From the NCBI GenBank assembly GCA_014727835.1, contig WJMT01000095.1, positions 1-34,789 on the forward strand: a stretch of DNA of 34,789 bases, in the 5' to 3' direction. Positions 16,477-26,029 of this stretch are shown here, piece after piece; position 1 is the stretch's first letter, and every line of letters begins with the position of its first letter. This stretch comes from Candidatus Aminicenantota bacterium. GTDB lineage: Bacteria > Acidobacteriota > Aminicenantia > Aminicenantales > Aminicenantaceae. Under the pieces are notes generated by a model, which made no database searches, was not told the origin of the DNA, and worked only from the letters and a program-made list of their open reading frames with translations. Made by a program: the position numbers and the translations under genes.

Positions 16477-17852
16477 CAATGGATTTGAAAAACAAGAACA
16501 TTCTGGTTGTCGGTTTTGGAAAAACAGGAAAAGCTGTGTGTGATTTTCTGATCAATCAAAACAAACCCATGGACATCACAGTGACAGAGTCGAAAAACAG
16601 CTCAAAAGTGATTCAGGAAATCATCCCATATCAGAAAAGAGGAATCCGGTTTGAAATCGGAGGCCATAAGCTCCCGTCTTTTTTGGAAGCAGACCTCATC
16701 GTTCCCAGTCCAGGCGTCCCGCCCATGGAACACCTTCAAGAAGCTGCGCGCAGAGACATCCCCATTCTCTCTGAAGTCGAGCTGGCCTTTCGGTTTTTAC
16801 AAGGGACCATTATAGGGATTACCGGCTCCAATGGGAAATCTACTGTCACTTCTCTGGTTCACAACATTCTCCGGAGAGGCGGGTTGAAATCCCATCTGGC
16901 AGGAAACATAGGAACCCCCTTGATCAGTTTTACAGATAAAAGCTCTGAAAAAGACATATTTGTGACGGAATTGTCCAGTTTTCAGCTTCATTATATCCGG
17001 CAGTTTGCTCCTGAGGTGTCTGTGATCCTCAACATCACTCCGGATCATCTGGACTGGCATGGAAGTTTCTCCTCTTATCAGGAAGCCAAGATCAAAATGA
17101 TCAAAAACCAATCTCAAAACCAGACCGCAGTGCTGAATAGAGATGATCCCCGTGTGTGGGAAGCTCGGGGGATGGGACCTGAACGCATTCTGTCATTCAG
17201 CAGAAAACAAAAAGTATCTCATGGATGTTTTGTTCACAGCAGATGGATGGTGCTCAACAACCAAATCCAAAACAAGGTTTTAAACACCAAAGACATCCCT
17301 TTGATGGGAATTCACAATCAAGAAAACATCATGGCGTCTATCCTGTGCGGGCATGTGTTTGGAGTTCCTTTGGACACCATAAGACAGACCATCATGGACT
17401 TCAAAGGGCTGGAACACCGCCTGGAGAAAGTGATGTCTGTTAACGGAGTGACCTTTTACAACGACTCCAAAGCCACCAATGTGGATGCAGCATTAAAGTC
17501 TATCATGAGCTTTGACAAAAAAATATCCTTAATTATGGGCGGAAGAGATAAAGGAGGTGACTTCAGCCGTCTTAATAAAGAGATCAATAAACGGGTTCAA
17601 AGGGTTATTGTCATCGGTGAAGCCAAAGATAAGATCATCAAATCACTGGGAGAAGATATTGAGATCCAAAAAGCAGCTTCTTTAAAGCAAGCGGTGGAAC
17701 TGGGTTTTGCGAATTCCAAACCAGGAGATATCGTTCTTTTGGCCCCGGCCTGCACCAGCTTTGATATGTTTGAAAACTTTGAACACAGAGGAAGGGCTTT
17801 TAAGCAGGAAGTCCAAAGCCTTTTTGAACAAACAGACAGGACTGACAGTTAA
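16473..17852 (+). CDS. murD: UDP-MurNAc-L-alanine:D-glutamate ligase MurD
   Basis: 459 residues. It adds D-glutamate to UDP-MurNAc-L-alanine. An N-terminal Rossmann fold (ILVVGFGKTGKAV) is followed by the ATP loop GSNGKST (118-124), the NITPDHLDWHGSF segment, and the C-terminal FYNDSKATNVDA motif. It overlaps mraY by four bases. Two nearby ATG codons (residues 1 and 3) are both possible starts, and neither has a strong ribosome site. Confidence 0.95.
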   Translation: MTMDLKNKNILVVGFGKTGKAVCDFLINQNKPMDITVTESKNSSKVIQEIIPYQKRGIRFEIGGHKLPSFLEADLIVPSPGVPPMEHLQEAARRDIPILSEVELAFRFLQGTIIGITGSNGKSTVTSLVHNILRRGGLKSHLAGNIGTPLISFTDKSSEKDIFVTELSSFQLHYIRQFAPEVSVILNITPDHLDWHGSFSSYQEAKIKMIKNQSQNQTAVLNRDDPRVWEARGMGPERILSFSRKQKVSHGCFVHSRWMVLNNQIQNKVLNTKDIPLMGIHNQENIMASILCGHVFGVPLDTIRQTIMDFKGLEHRLEKVMSVNGVTFYNDSKATNVDAALKSIMSFDKKISLIMGGRDKGGDFSRLNKEINKRVQRVIVIGEAKDKIIKSLGEDIEIQKAASLKQAVELGFANSKPGDIVLLAPACTSFDMFENFEHRGRAFKQEVQSLFEQTDRTDS

Positions 17853-17853
17853 C

Positions 17854-18963
17854 ATGGAAACATACAAGAAATTTGGTTTTGACAAACCTCTTTTTCTCAC
17901 CACCCTGGTTCTGGTCTTTTTCGGGCTGATCATGGTGTTCTCCTCTTCCGCAGTCCAATCCAATGAGCAGTTTGGACATCCCTTTTACTTTCTCATCAAT
18001 CAGGCCATAGGAGCTGTGGCAGGCATCATCTTGATTCTGGTCATTGTCTCCATGAAACCCGCTTTTTATCAAAATGTATTGTTTATATACGGACTGTTGA
18101 TTCTCACTTTGGTTCTCCTGGCATTGTGCTTTGTGATGCCTGAAGTCAACGGCACTAACCGGTCCATCCATTTGCTCAGCTTCCGTTTCCAACCCTCTTC
18201 CCTTGCCAAACTGAGCCTGGTTTTGTTTATGGCATCATATCTGAGCCGGAAAAAGGAAAAACTCGATCAATTCAAAACATTGATCTTCCCTGCTGCCGTG
18301 CTGTTCATTTTCATACTGCTGATCATTAAGGAGCCGGATTACAGCACATCACTGTTCATCTTTGTGATCGGCACAGCCATGCTTTTCATCGGGGGCATTC
18401 GGATCGACAAACTCTTTATTGTGGGTCTGATCTCCCTTGTCCTGTTTGCTTTTTACCTGTTCCAGGCTAATTACAGAATCGACAGATGGAACTCCTATCT
18501 CTCTCCGTCTAATGACCTGCTGGGAAGCGGTTTTCATGCCTACCAGTCCAAACTTGCTGTGGGTTCCGGAGGAATCATGGGCGTGAGCATAGCCCAAAGC
18601 ACGCAGAAACTCTTTTTTCTTCCCTGCGCACACACTGATTACATTTATGCCATCATCGGAGAAGAACTGGGCCTGATCGGGACCATGATGGTGCTGATTC
18701 TCTTTGGAGTCATCCTCTGGAGGGGAATTCTTATCTCCCGAAGAGCCCCGGATCAATTCGGCCGGCTTGTGGCCGCGGGCCTGTCCATTGCCATTTTTGC
18801 TCAGGCTCTGCTCAATATCAGCATTGTGCTCGGGCTTCTGCCTGCTACAGGGCTGACTCTTCCTTTTTTCAGTTACGGAAGGTCTTCTCTGCTTTACATA
18901 CTGGTCAGTGTGGGAATCCTCCTTCACATCTCACAAAGGAAAAAGGTCTACAAAAGAAAATGA
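17854..18963 (+). CDS. ftsW: Septal peptidoglycan glycosyltransferase FtsW
   Basis: A SEDS-family polytopic protein of 369 residues from the ATG at 17854, one base after the murD stop. A longer frame opens at 17707, but its first 49 codons lie inside murD and look unlike FtsW, so it was rejected. FtsW polymerises lipid II at the septum with FtsI. Family features are the GSGFHAYQSKLAVGSGG loop, the HTDYIYAIIGEELG segment, and the last-loop motif TGLTLPFFSYGRSSLL. The last motif carries Arg where Gly-Gly is common. It overlaps murG by four bases. Confidence 0.94.
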   Translation: METYKKFGFDKPLFLTTLVLVFFGLIMVFSSSAVQSNEQFGHPFYFLINQAIGAVAGIILILVIVSMKPAFYQNVLFIYGLLILTLVLLALCFVMPEVNGTNRSIHLLSFRFQPSSLAKLSLVLFMASYLSRKKEKLDQFKTLIFPAAVLFIFILLIIKEPDYSTSLFIFVIGTAMLFIGGIRIDKLFIVGLISLVLFAFYLFQANYRIDRWNSYLSPSNDLLGSGFHAYQSKLAVGSGGIMGVSIAQSTQKLFFLPCAHTDYIYAIIGEELGLIGTMMVLILFGVILWRGILISRRAPDQFGRLVAAGLSIAIFAQALLNISIVLGLLPATGLTLPFFSYGRSSLLYILVSVGILLHISQRKKVYKRK

Positions 18964-20051
18964 AGAATCAACAGGTGATCATTTCCGGAGGAGGCACAGC
19001 CGGACACATCTACCCTGCGCTTGTGGTGGGCCAAAAACTCAAAAACAAGGGACTTCAGATCACTTTTGTGGGAAGCACCCGGAAACTGGAACAGTCCATC
19101 ATGAAACATTCTCATGCGGATTTCATTCCGCTTAAAATCGAAGGCCTCAAGGGAAAAGGATGGCGCACCATCAAATCTCTGTTCATCCTTCCCTATTCCT
19201 TTGTCAAATCCTTTCTCATCATTCTCAATAAAAAACCATCCCTGGTCATTGGCATGGGCGGATACAGCTCAGGCCCCATTGTTCTTCTGTCCTCTTTGCT
19301 CGGGATCCCTTGCCTGATCATGGAACAGAATGTCTGTCCCGGGCTCACCAACAGACTTCTGACTCCTTTTGTTCAAAAAGCTGTGGTGGCCTTTCAAAAA
19401 TCTCTTCCGGAATTCAAAGGAAAAGGAGTTCATCTTGGAAACCCGGTCAGAGCCGAGTTTGAATCCCTCCAACCCAAACCAAGAGAGGAACGCCTCACTG
19501 TGCTGTTTTTTGGAGGAAGTCAGGGCTCCCATTTTCTCAACACCTGTATAGTCAAATCTCTTCCCCTTTTAAAAAAAGACCAGGGTTCACTTTATTTTTA
19601 CCATCAAACCGGAGAAAGCGATCTGAACTGGGTTCAAAAGCAGTACCAAAAAGCAGGATTTGAAAACGCTGAAGTCTCTGCCTATTTTTTTGAAATCTAT
19701 AAGTATTTTGAGAAATCAGACCTGATTGTATGCCGGGCCGGAGCCACCACCATAGCTGAAGTCATCGCTGCTCAAAAACCCAGTATTCTGGTCCCTTTTC
19801 CCCATTCCACAGACAACCATCAGCTTTTGAATGCCAATGAACTGGAACGCATCAAGGGAGCACAGGTTCTGGTGGAAAAAGATTTTACTCCGCAGAGCTT
19901 TTCCTCTAAAATCAGAGACTTTATGAAAAATCAACACAAGCTCGAACTCATGGCACAGAAACTGAGACAGCTCAAAATCAAAAATTCTGCTGATAAAATT
20001 GCGGACCTCTGTGTTGAACTCATGAACAATCCAAAGGAGGCAGCGCATTGA
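18960..20051 (+). CDS. murG: Lipid I N-acetylglucosaminyltransferase MurG
   Basis: A 363-residue GT28 enzyme that converts lipid I to lipid II at the cytosolic membrane face. The three glycine loops are present: GGGTAGH (10-16, with Ala where Gly is usual), VIGMGGYSSGP, and FFGGSQGSHFLN. The UDP-GlcNAc site reads CRAGATTIAEVIAAQKPSILVP, then PHSTDNHQLLNA. It overlaps ftsW by four bases, and its TGA overlaps the murC TTG start. Confidence 0.95.
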   Translation: MKNQQVIISGGGTAGHIYPALVVGQKLKNKGLQITFVGSTRKLEQSIMKHSHADFIPLKIEGLKGKGWRTIKSLFILPYSFVKSFLIILNKKPSLVIGMGGYSSGPIVLLSSLLGIPCLIMEQNVCPGLTNRLLTPFVQKAVVAFQKSLPEFKGKGVHLGNPVRAEFESLQPKPREERLTVLFFGGSQGSHFLNTCIVKSLPLLKKDQGSLYFYHQTGESDLNWVQKQYQKAGFENAEVSAYFFEIYKYFEKSDLIVCRAGATTIAEVIAAQKPSILVPFPHSTDNHQLLNANELERIKGAQVLVEKDFTPQSFSSKIRDFMKNQHKLELMAQKLRQLKIKNSADKIADLCVELMNNPKEAAH

Positions 20052-21433
20052 TCAAACACACTCATCGAAAATTAAAACACATCCATATGGTGGGAGTCGG
20101 CGGAACCGGTATGAACGGAATTGCTGAAATCCTTCTCAACCTGGGATACAAAGTATCCGGCTCAGATCTTCTTTCTCAGGAATCCACCAAACGTCTCTCC
20201 AAATTAGGAGCGGACATCACCATTGGGCACAAGTCAGGCCTGGTCAAGGGAGCGGATGTGGTGGTGGTCTCCTCAGCCGTCCAAGAGGATAATATCGAAG
20301 TCCGGGAAGCCAAAAAGATGAAAATCCCGGTCATCCCAAGAGCTGAAATGCTGGCAGAGCTGATGCGTTTGAAAAACAGCATTGCTGTCACAGGCTCTCA
20401 CGGCAAAACATCCACCACCTCCATGATCGCTCAAGTCCTGGAAAACGGAGACTTTGATCCCACCATCATCGTGGGCGGCCGCCTGAATACAGTGGGAGCG
20501 CATGCCAAATTGGGAGAAGGAGAGTTCATTGTGGCAGAAGCAGACGAAAGCGACCGGTCTTTTCTGTACCTGTCCCCTTATATAGCGGTGCTCACCAATC
20601 TGGACCAAGAACATTTGGACCAGTACAAAACCGTGGATGAAATCAAAAAGACGTTCATCAATTTTGCCAATAAAGTTCCTTTTTACTGTCCGGTCATTCT
20701 CTGTCTGGATGATCCCAATCTCCAGAGCCTGATTCCGGACCTGGAACGAAACATCATCACATATGGCTTTTCTGCTCAAGCTGATATCTATGCCACAGAC
20801 CAGGAATTCAAAAACTTCTCCAGCACCTCCACTCTTTTTTATAAAAACGAAAAGCTGGGCCAGCTCAAGCTGAATGTCCCGGGAGTGCACAGCATTTACA
20901 ATGCCATGGCTGCTGTGGCTGTGGGCCTTAACCTGGATGTCCCACCCCCCACAATTCTGGAGGCCCTCAAAAACTACTCTGGAATCGGCCGGCGTTTTGA
21001 GCTGAAAAAGAAAGTGGGAGACATCATGATCATTGAAGATTATGCCCATCATCCCACAGAGATCACCAAGACGCTGGAAGCAGCCAAACGGGGCTGGATG
21101 CGCCGGACGCTGGCTGTTTTTCAGCCTCACCGATATTCCCGTTTGGCTCTCCTGATGAAAGAATTTGCCACGTCGTTCAATCAGGCAGACATTCTCATCA
21201 TTACTGAGATTTATTCTGCCGGAGAAAACCCCATTCCTGACGTATCTGGAGAGAAGCTTTTTCAAGAGATCCAGCAGTATGGACACAAAAATGTCCATTT
21301 TGAGCCGGAACTCAAAAAAATACCTGACCTGGTCTCAGAACTGGCGCTTCCTAAAGATATGATATTGGTTTTAGGAGCCGGCAGCATTTCTGGGACCATT
21401 ACCGGAATCATAAAAAAATTAAAAGGCAAATGA
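20048..21433 (+). CDS. murC: UDP-MurNAc:L-alanine ligase MurC
   Basis: 461 residues. It joins L-alanine to UDP-MurNAc, the first stem-peptide step. It has an N-terminal Rossmann motif (HMVGVGGTGMNGIAEIL), the ATP loop GSHGKTS (116-122), and the DEDYAHHPTEI-like segment near residue 330. The TTG at 20048 is chosen because AAAGGAGG ends seven bases before it, the best ribosome site in this part of the operon. The stop of murG and this start share TTGA. No murB follows, although many clusters place it here. Confidence 0.94.
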   Translation: MIKHTHRKLKHIHMVGVGGTGMNGIAEILLNLGYKVSGSDLLSQESTKRLSKLGADITIGHKSGLVKGADVVVVSSAVQEDNIEVREAKKMKIPVIPRAEMLAELMRLKNSIAVTGSHGKTSTTSMIAQVLENGDFDPTIIVGGRLNTVGAHAKLGEGEFIVAEADESDRSFLYLSPYIAVLTNLDQEHLDQYKTVDEIKKTFINFANKVPFYCPVILCLDDPNLQSLIPDLERNIITYGFSAQADIYATDQEFKNFSSTSTLFYKNEKLGQLKLNVPGVHSIYNAMAAVAVGLNLDVPPPTILEALKNYSGIGRRFELKKKVGDIMIIEDYAHHPTEITKTLEAAKRGWMRRTLAVFQPHRYSRLALLMKEFATSFNQADILIITEIYSAGENPIPDVSGEKLFQEIQQYGHKNVHFEPELKKIPDLVSELALPKDMILVLGAGSISGTITGIIKKLKGK

Positions 21434-21437
21434 CAAA

Positions 21438-22280
21438 ATGGCTGTGAATCTGAATCCTGTTTTGACTCAGCCCTACTATCGAAGAAAAGGCAAAAGAGTC
21501 AAAGCCAAGCGAATCAAAAGAAAAGTCAAACTGAGGCCCAAACACATCATACTCAGCTTTTTGCTCTTGGCGGGATTTTTTCTTTTGATACAGCAGACCT
21601 ATTTATTCCTGATCACATGGGACAAATTGGAAGTCGACCGCATAGAGGTCCGCAGCACAAAACCTGAACTTCAAAACAGGATTCAGCATGCCATGAACAG
21701 AAACAGACTGGGGAACCTTTTGCTTCTGGATATCAACAGAATACAAAAAGTCATCAAATCTCATATCTGGATCAAAGACGTTCATGTGAAAAAAGTGTTT
21801 CCCTCCTCAGTAAACATCCAGGTTATTGAGAGAGTTCCCATAGCTGTCATCAAGACCGGCCAATACTTTCTCATCGACAAAGACGGAACCTTGATCCAAG
21901 AGGTCAATGTGTCTCATGTCAACGGACTGCCCCTCATCACAGATGAGAACAGATTTAAAGATGGATACAAAGACAAATTCAGGCTGGCTGTACAATTCCT
22001 GGAAAGTCTTTCTTCGGAACAGAAAGCACAGATACAGACCATTGACCTGTCCAAACACAATTGTGTCTCCGTCAAACTCAAAAACATCTCTCCTTGGCTG
22101 ATTTTAGGAGACAGCCATTTTTCAGGAAAATTTGAGGACTATATGGACAAACGGTCTTATTTTGCTCAATTCGGAGAATTAAAGAGCATCAATATGAGTT
22201 TTGAAGACCGTTATATTCTGGCGCCGAGAAAAAAAAGACCTGACAACCAAACACACAACTCAGAGAAGGAGGAAAGCTGA
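21438..22280 (+). CDS. ftsQ: Cell division protein FtsQ
   Basis: A 280-residue bitopic protein. The first 36 residues are strongly basic (RRKGKRVKAKRIKRK), followed by a membrane segment (about 37-59) and a POTRA domain (LEVDRIEVRST, LLLLDINRIQKVIKSHIWIKDVHVKKVFPSSVNIQVIER). A FtsQ/DivIB-type beta domain (YFLIDKDGTLIQEV) comes next. It recruits FtsL/FtsB in the periplasm. The C-terminus is a polar tail that overlaps the start of ftsA. Confidence 0.92.
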   Translation: MAVNLNPVLTQPYYRRKGKRVKAKRIKRKVKLRPKHIILSFLLLAGFFLLIQQTYLFLITWDKLEVDRIEVRSTKPELQNRIQHAMNRNRLGNLLLLDINRIQKVIKSHIWIKDVHVKKVFPSSVNIQVIERVPIAVIKTGQYFLIDKDGTLIQEVNVSHVNGLPLITDENRFKDGYKDKFRLAVQFLESLSSEQKAQIQTIDLSKHNCVSVKLKNISPWLILGDSHFSGKFEDYMDKRSYFAQFGELKSINMSFEDRYILAPRKKRPDNQTHNSEKEES

Positions 22281-23503
22281 TGCCTAAAAACGGATATATC
22301 GTAGGAATTGATGTCGGAACAAAAAAAATAACCGCCCTCATCGGCGAAATCACAGAGGAGAAAAAAATTGAGATCATCGGCATCGGAACAGCTAATTCAA
22401 GAGGGCTGAGAAAAGGAGTTGTGGTCAACCTTGACGCCACAGTGGAAGCCATTAAAAAAGCCCAGCAGGAAGCTGAGCTGATGGCTGGATTTGAGATCGA
22501 TCAAGCTTATATCGGTATTTCCGGAGCTCACATCAAAAGCTTCAACTCCAGGGGCGTTATCGCTGTCTCCGGAAAAAACAGGGAAATCACTAGAGAAGAC
22601 ATCAGACGGGTGATCGAACAGTCCAAAGCGGTCTCCATCCCACCGGACCGAGAGATCATTCATATCATCCCTCAAGAATATGTGGTGGATGAGCAGGACG
22701 GGATCAAATACCCTCTGGGAATGAGCGGGATCAAACTAGAGGTCAATGTCCACATCGTGACCGGAGCCATCACATCGGTTCAGAATCTCAAGACCTGCGT
22801 CTCCCGCACAGGCATTGAAATCGAACAGATTGTTTTGAATCAAATCGCATGCAGCCAATCCGTGCTCACCCACGACGAGATGGAGCTGGGTGTGGGATTG
22901 ATCGATATCGGCGGCGGGACCACGGAAATCGCCATTTTCGAGAGAGGAAGCCTCTGGTACACATCCGTGATTCCTATCGGAGGCGATAATTTCACCAATG
23001 ATATTGCCGTGGGACTCCGCACTCCCATTCCCGAAGCAGAAAAAATCAAGAAGAAATTCGGCTGTGTGTCCAGTCCTCTGGTGGATGAGCAGGACACCAT
23101 TGAAGTCCCTTCAGTAGGCCGGGGAAAAAAAGCAAGAGTGCTGTCCAGGCAGCTTCTCGCTGAAATCATCCAGCCCAGAGCAGAAGAAATCTTCCGTCTG
23201 GTGGACAATGACATCAAACGAATGGGATATGAAAAATCATTGAATTCAGGAGTTGTGCTCACCGGAGGAACTTCTCTGCTGGAAGGCCTTGAAGAAATCG
23301 CAGAAGGGGTTTTTGATCTGCCCGTCAGAAGGGGTGACCCCGGAGGAGCCGGAGGCCTGGTGGACCGGGTCAACACTCCTGATTATGCCACTCCTGTGGG
23401 GCTTCTCCTGCATGGGTATAATAAATGGAAGGAACAAGGATTTCCTAAAGATAAAAAGAAAAGCTTCTGGGTCAAACTCAAAGATTGGCTCAAAGAAGCA
23501 TAG
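22280..23503 (+). CDS. ftsA: Cell division protein FtsA
   Basis: A 407-residue actin-like ATPase that tethers FtsZ to the membrane. It has the phosphate-1 region (YIVGIDVGTKKITALIGE), an SHS2/1C subdomain (GAHIKSFNSRGVIAVSG), phosphate-2 (GLIDIGGGTTEIAIF) and the adenosine motif (VVLTGGTSLLEGL). The C-terminal KSFWVKLKDWLKEA is the amphipathic membrane-binding helix. A strong ribosome site (AAGGAGG) lies inside the end of ftsQ, and the start shares its A with the ftsQ TGA. Confidence 0.95.
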   Translation: MPKNGYIVGIDVGTKKITALIGEITEEKKIEIIGIGTANSRGLRKGVVVNLDATVEAIKKAQQEAELMAGFEIDQAYIGISGAHIKSFNSRGVIAVSGKNREITREDIRRVIEQSKAVSIPPDREIIHIIPQEYVVDEQDGIKYPLGMSGIKLEVNVHIVTGAITSVQNLKTCVSRTGIEIEQIVLNQIACSQSVLTHDEMELGVGLIDIGGGTTEIAIFERGSLWYTSVIPIGGDNFTNDIAVGLRTPIPEAEKIKKKFGCVSSPLVDEQDTIEVPSVGRGKKARVLSRQLLAEIIQPRAEEIFRLVDNDIKRMGYEKSLNSGVVLTGGTSLLEGLEEIAEGVFDLPVRRGDPGGAGGLVDRVNTPDYATPVGLLLHGYNKWKEQGFPKDKKKSFWVKLKDWLKEA

Positions 23504-23513
23504 GAGGTAAACA

Positions 23514-24734
23514 ATGAGTGAGGAACAAAGAAACAAATTGAAATTTCATCTGGTTGATGAAAGCCCTGGTGCAAAAATCAGGGTCATTGGAATCGGCGGC
23601 GGCGGCGGCAATGCTGTGAACCGCATGATCGAGTCTCAAATTGACGGAGTGGAATTCATCTCTGTCAATACAGACCTTCAGGCGCTCAACAGCAACAAAG
23701 CCCGGACAAAGCTTCAGATCGGAAACAAACTCACTAAAGGGCTTGGTTCCGGGGGGCGGCCGGATATCGGCAAGGAAGCTGCCATGGAAGACACAGAACG
23801 CCTGATCGAGCTTCTGGAAGGCGCGGATATGGTGTTTCTGACAGCCGGCCTAGGGGGCGGAACCGGTACAGGAGCGACCCCGGTCCTGGCCAACCTGGCT
23901 TCAGAAATGGATGTTCTGGCCATTGCTATTGTCACGCTTCCGTTCAGTTTTGAAGGAAAGATCCGGGCTGACCAGGCCGATGAAGGTCTGGAAGAGCTGG
24001 GTTCTGCTGTGGATACAGTGATCTCTATCCCCAATGAACGGCTTTTGGAAACTGTGAATCTGGACACATCCATGCAGGAAGCCTTCAAGATGGCGGATGA
24101 TATTCTTCGTCAGGCTGTCCAGGGGATCTCTGATCTGATCACCAAACCAGGCCTGATCAATCTGGATTTTGCAGATGTCAAATCCATCATGAAAGGAATG
24201 GGCATGGCGTTTATGGGAACCGGCATGGCATCCGGAGAAAACAGATGCCTGGACGCAGCCCAAAAAGCGATTTCTTCTCCTCTTCTTGTGGACACTTCGA
24301 TCTCAGGAGCACAGGGCGTGCTCATCAATATCACCGGTGGAAAGGATATCCGTCTGCACGAAGTCTCTAAAGCCTCTGAATTGATCCATCAAAAAGCCCA
24401 CCCCGGTGCTAACATCATATTCGGAACAGTCATTGACGGCTCTATGAAAGAAACCGTTAAAGTCACTGTGATCGCGACTGGCTTTGATGAACCCACAGAA
24501 CACGAACACATCACTCCCCAGGAACTGGTCTCTCACCCTGCTCAGGAAACTCCCCCTCCTTTTGAAGTCCCTCAAGAAACCCCGCCCTACGTATTCAAAC
24601 CCAGAGGAAACCGGGTCATTGACGAAACTCCCAAAACCAGTTGGGAGAAGAGATGGGATTCATATGACACTCCCTCCTTTATCAGAAAAAATAAAGAGAG
24701 GTCTGTAGGAAAATCCTCTCATGATATCAGCTGA
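23514..24734 (+). CDS. ftsZ: Cell division GTPase FtsZ
   Basis: A 406-residue tubulin homologue that forms the division ring. The G-box is GGGTGTG (114-120), and the N-terminal [14 protein letters not shown] and NTDLQAL segments are standard. After a short linker the C-terminal peptide [11 protein letters not shown] (about 385-395) should bind FtsA. It is followed by 11 extra residues ([11 protein letters not shown]), which are encoded where hutI begins. AGGAGG overlapping the ftsA stop is the ribosome site. The last 14 bases overlap hutI in another frame. Confidence 0.97.
   Translation: MSEEQRNKLKFHLVDESPGAKIRVIGIGGGGGNAVNRMIESQIDGVEFISVNTDLQALNSNKARTKLQIGNKLTKGLGSGGRPDIGKEAAMEDTERLIELLEGADMVFLTAGLGGGTGTGATPVLANLASEMDVLAIAIVTLPFSFEGKIRADQADEGLEELGSAVDTVISIPNERLLETVNLDTSMQEAFKMADDILRQAVQGISDLITKPGLINLDFADVKSIMKGMGMAFMGTGMASGENRCLDAAQKAISSPLLVDTSISGAQGVLINITGGKDIRLHEVSKASELIHQKAHPGANIIFGTVIDGSMKETVKVTVIATGFDEPTEHEHITPQELVSHPAQETPPPFEVPQETPPYVFKPRGNRVIDETPKTSWEKRWDSYDTPSFIRKNKERSVGKSSHDIS
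24696..24720 (+). promoter_or_regulatory. Hairpin covering the hutI ribosome-binding region
   Basis: GAGAGG (24696-24701) can pair with CCTCTC (24715-24720), immediately before the hutI ATG. The only ribosome-site-like AGGA (24707-24710) sits in the loop and can instead pair with TCCT (24714-24717). Two exclusive foldings are therefore possible inside the end of ftsZ, and ribosomes finishing ftsZ would melt both. Translational coupling of hutI to ftsZ is an inference. Confidence 0.35.
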
Positions 24735-25992
24735 CCTGATTGTTGCCGGATGTCAACAGCTCCTCACCTGCAGGGGGCCTGCGCCCAAAAGAAAAAATGG
24801 CCTGCAGGATCTGGGAGTGATTGAAGACGGCAGCATCGCCTCAAACAAGGGGACCATTGTTTTTACAGGCACAGAAAAAGAAATGAACACCAAAGTCCGC
24901 AAATCCCCGGAATGCGTGGAGATCAACGGCAAGGGCCTGGTCGGCCTGCCCGGGCTTGTGGACTGCCATACTCATCTTCCGTTTGCCGGAAGCCGGGAAC
25001 AAGAATTTCTTCTCCGTCTCCAAGGCACCACTTATCAGGAACTGGCTGAAATGGGTATGGGTATACAGAGCACAGTGAGACACACCAGAGAGGCCTCCAA
25101 AGCTGAAATCGTCTCACTCTGCCAACAGAGGCTTGATACCATGCTCCTTCACGGCACCACTACAACTGAAGCCAAAAGCGGCTACGGACTCAATCTCAAA
25201 GACGAGATCAAACAGCTTGAAGCTCTCAGAGAAGTGGACCGGGTCCATCCTGTGGACATTGTTTCCACTTTTATGGGAGCGCATGAGGTGCCCAAGGAGT
25301 ACAAACACAAAAAGCAGGAATACATCAAACTCCTCACTCAAAAAATAATACCTGCAGTGAAAAGCAAAGGCCTGGCAGAATTTTTTGATGTGTTCTGTGA
25401 GCAAGGAGTTTACTCCTTGGAAGAGTCAAAAATTTTAATCCGCGCTGGAAAAAAAGCGGGATTTAAAATCAAGATCCACGCGGATGAATTCACATCTCTG
25501 GGAGGCGCCCAGCTGGCTGCTGCTGAAGAGGCAGTCTCGGCGGAGCATCTTATCGCCATAAGTGAAGAAGGCATTCAAAAACTTTCAAATGCCTCCACAG
25601 CAGCCGTTCTGCTCCCTGGTGTCCCGTTCTTTCTTATGCAGAACAAAAGGGCGCCTTCCCGGAGTCTCATTGATTCAGGAGCTGCCGTAGCCCTGGCTAC
25701 GGATTTCAATCCTGGAAGTTCTATGACCGAATCCCTTTTCTTTATCATGCAGCTGGGGGTTTATACCCAGGAAATGAGCGTGGAAGAATCCATCCATGCA
25801 GTCACTCTGAATGGGGCATATGCCGTGGACCGTCACCAGTCTGCGGGAAGTTTAGAACCTGGGAAGAAAATGGACATGATCCTCTGCAAAGCTCCGAATT
25901 ATCCTTATTTGGTTTATCACTTTGGCGTCAATCCGGTCCAGCATGTGATCAAAGACGGGAAAGTAGTGGTGAAAAACCGCACTATCCAATAG
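24721..25992 (+). CDS. hutI: Imidazolonepropionase HutI
   Basis: A 423-residue amidohydrolase that opens 4-imidazolone-5-propanoate to N-formimino-L-glutamate in histidine degradation. Metal and active-site motifs are visible: [12 protein letters not shown] (His83, His85), KSGYGLN, IHADEF (His253, Glu256), AEHL (His276) and ATDFNPGSS (Asp328). The length matches the family. The start overlaps ftsZ by 14 bases, so it is the last gene of the dcw transcript, although no other hut gene is present in the window. A role unrelated to division is expected; the placement is the odd feature. Confidence 0.93.
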   Translation: MISADLIVAGCQQLLTCRGPAPKRKNGLQDLGVIEDGSIASNKGTIVFTGTEKEMNTKVRKSPECVEINGKGLVGLPGLVDCHTHLPFAGSREQEFLLRLQGTTYQELAEMGMGIQSTVRHTREASKAEIVSLCQQRLDTMLLHGTTTTEAKSGYGLNLKDEIKQLEALREVDRVHPVDIVSTFMGAHEVPKEYKHKKQEYIKLLTQKIIPAVKSKGLAEFFDVFCEQGVYSLEESKILIRAGKKAGFKIKIHADEFTSLGGAQLAAAEEAVSAEHLIAISEEGIQKLSNASTAAVLLPGVPFFLMQNKRAPSRSLIDSGAAVALATDFNPGSSMTESLFFIMQLGVYTQEMSVEESIHAVTLNGAYAVDRHQSAGSLEPGKKMDMILCKAPNYPYLVYHFGVNPVQHVIKDGKVVVKNRTIQ

Positions 25993-26029
25993 ATAGCATT
26001 TTGGATGCCGCTTCAGCTACACCCAAATT

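Noticed and set aside
17707-17853. Upstream extension of ftsW
   Set aside because: These 49 codons lie within murD in another frame and do not resemble FtsW; the ATG at 17854 gives a normal N-terminus.
18349-18927. A 192-codon minus-strand frame inside ftsW
   Set aside because: It is highly polar and is the antisense image of membrane-segment codons, with no start signals.
20273-21298. A 341-codon open frame on the minus strand inside murC
   Set aside because: It is antisense to a fully conserved Mur ligase, has no recognisable domain or ribosome site, and is explained by codon bias of the real gene.
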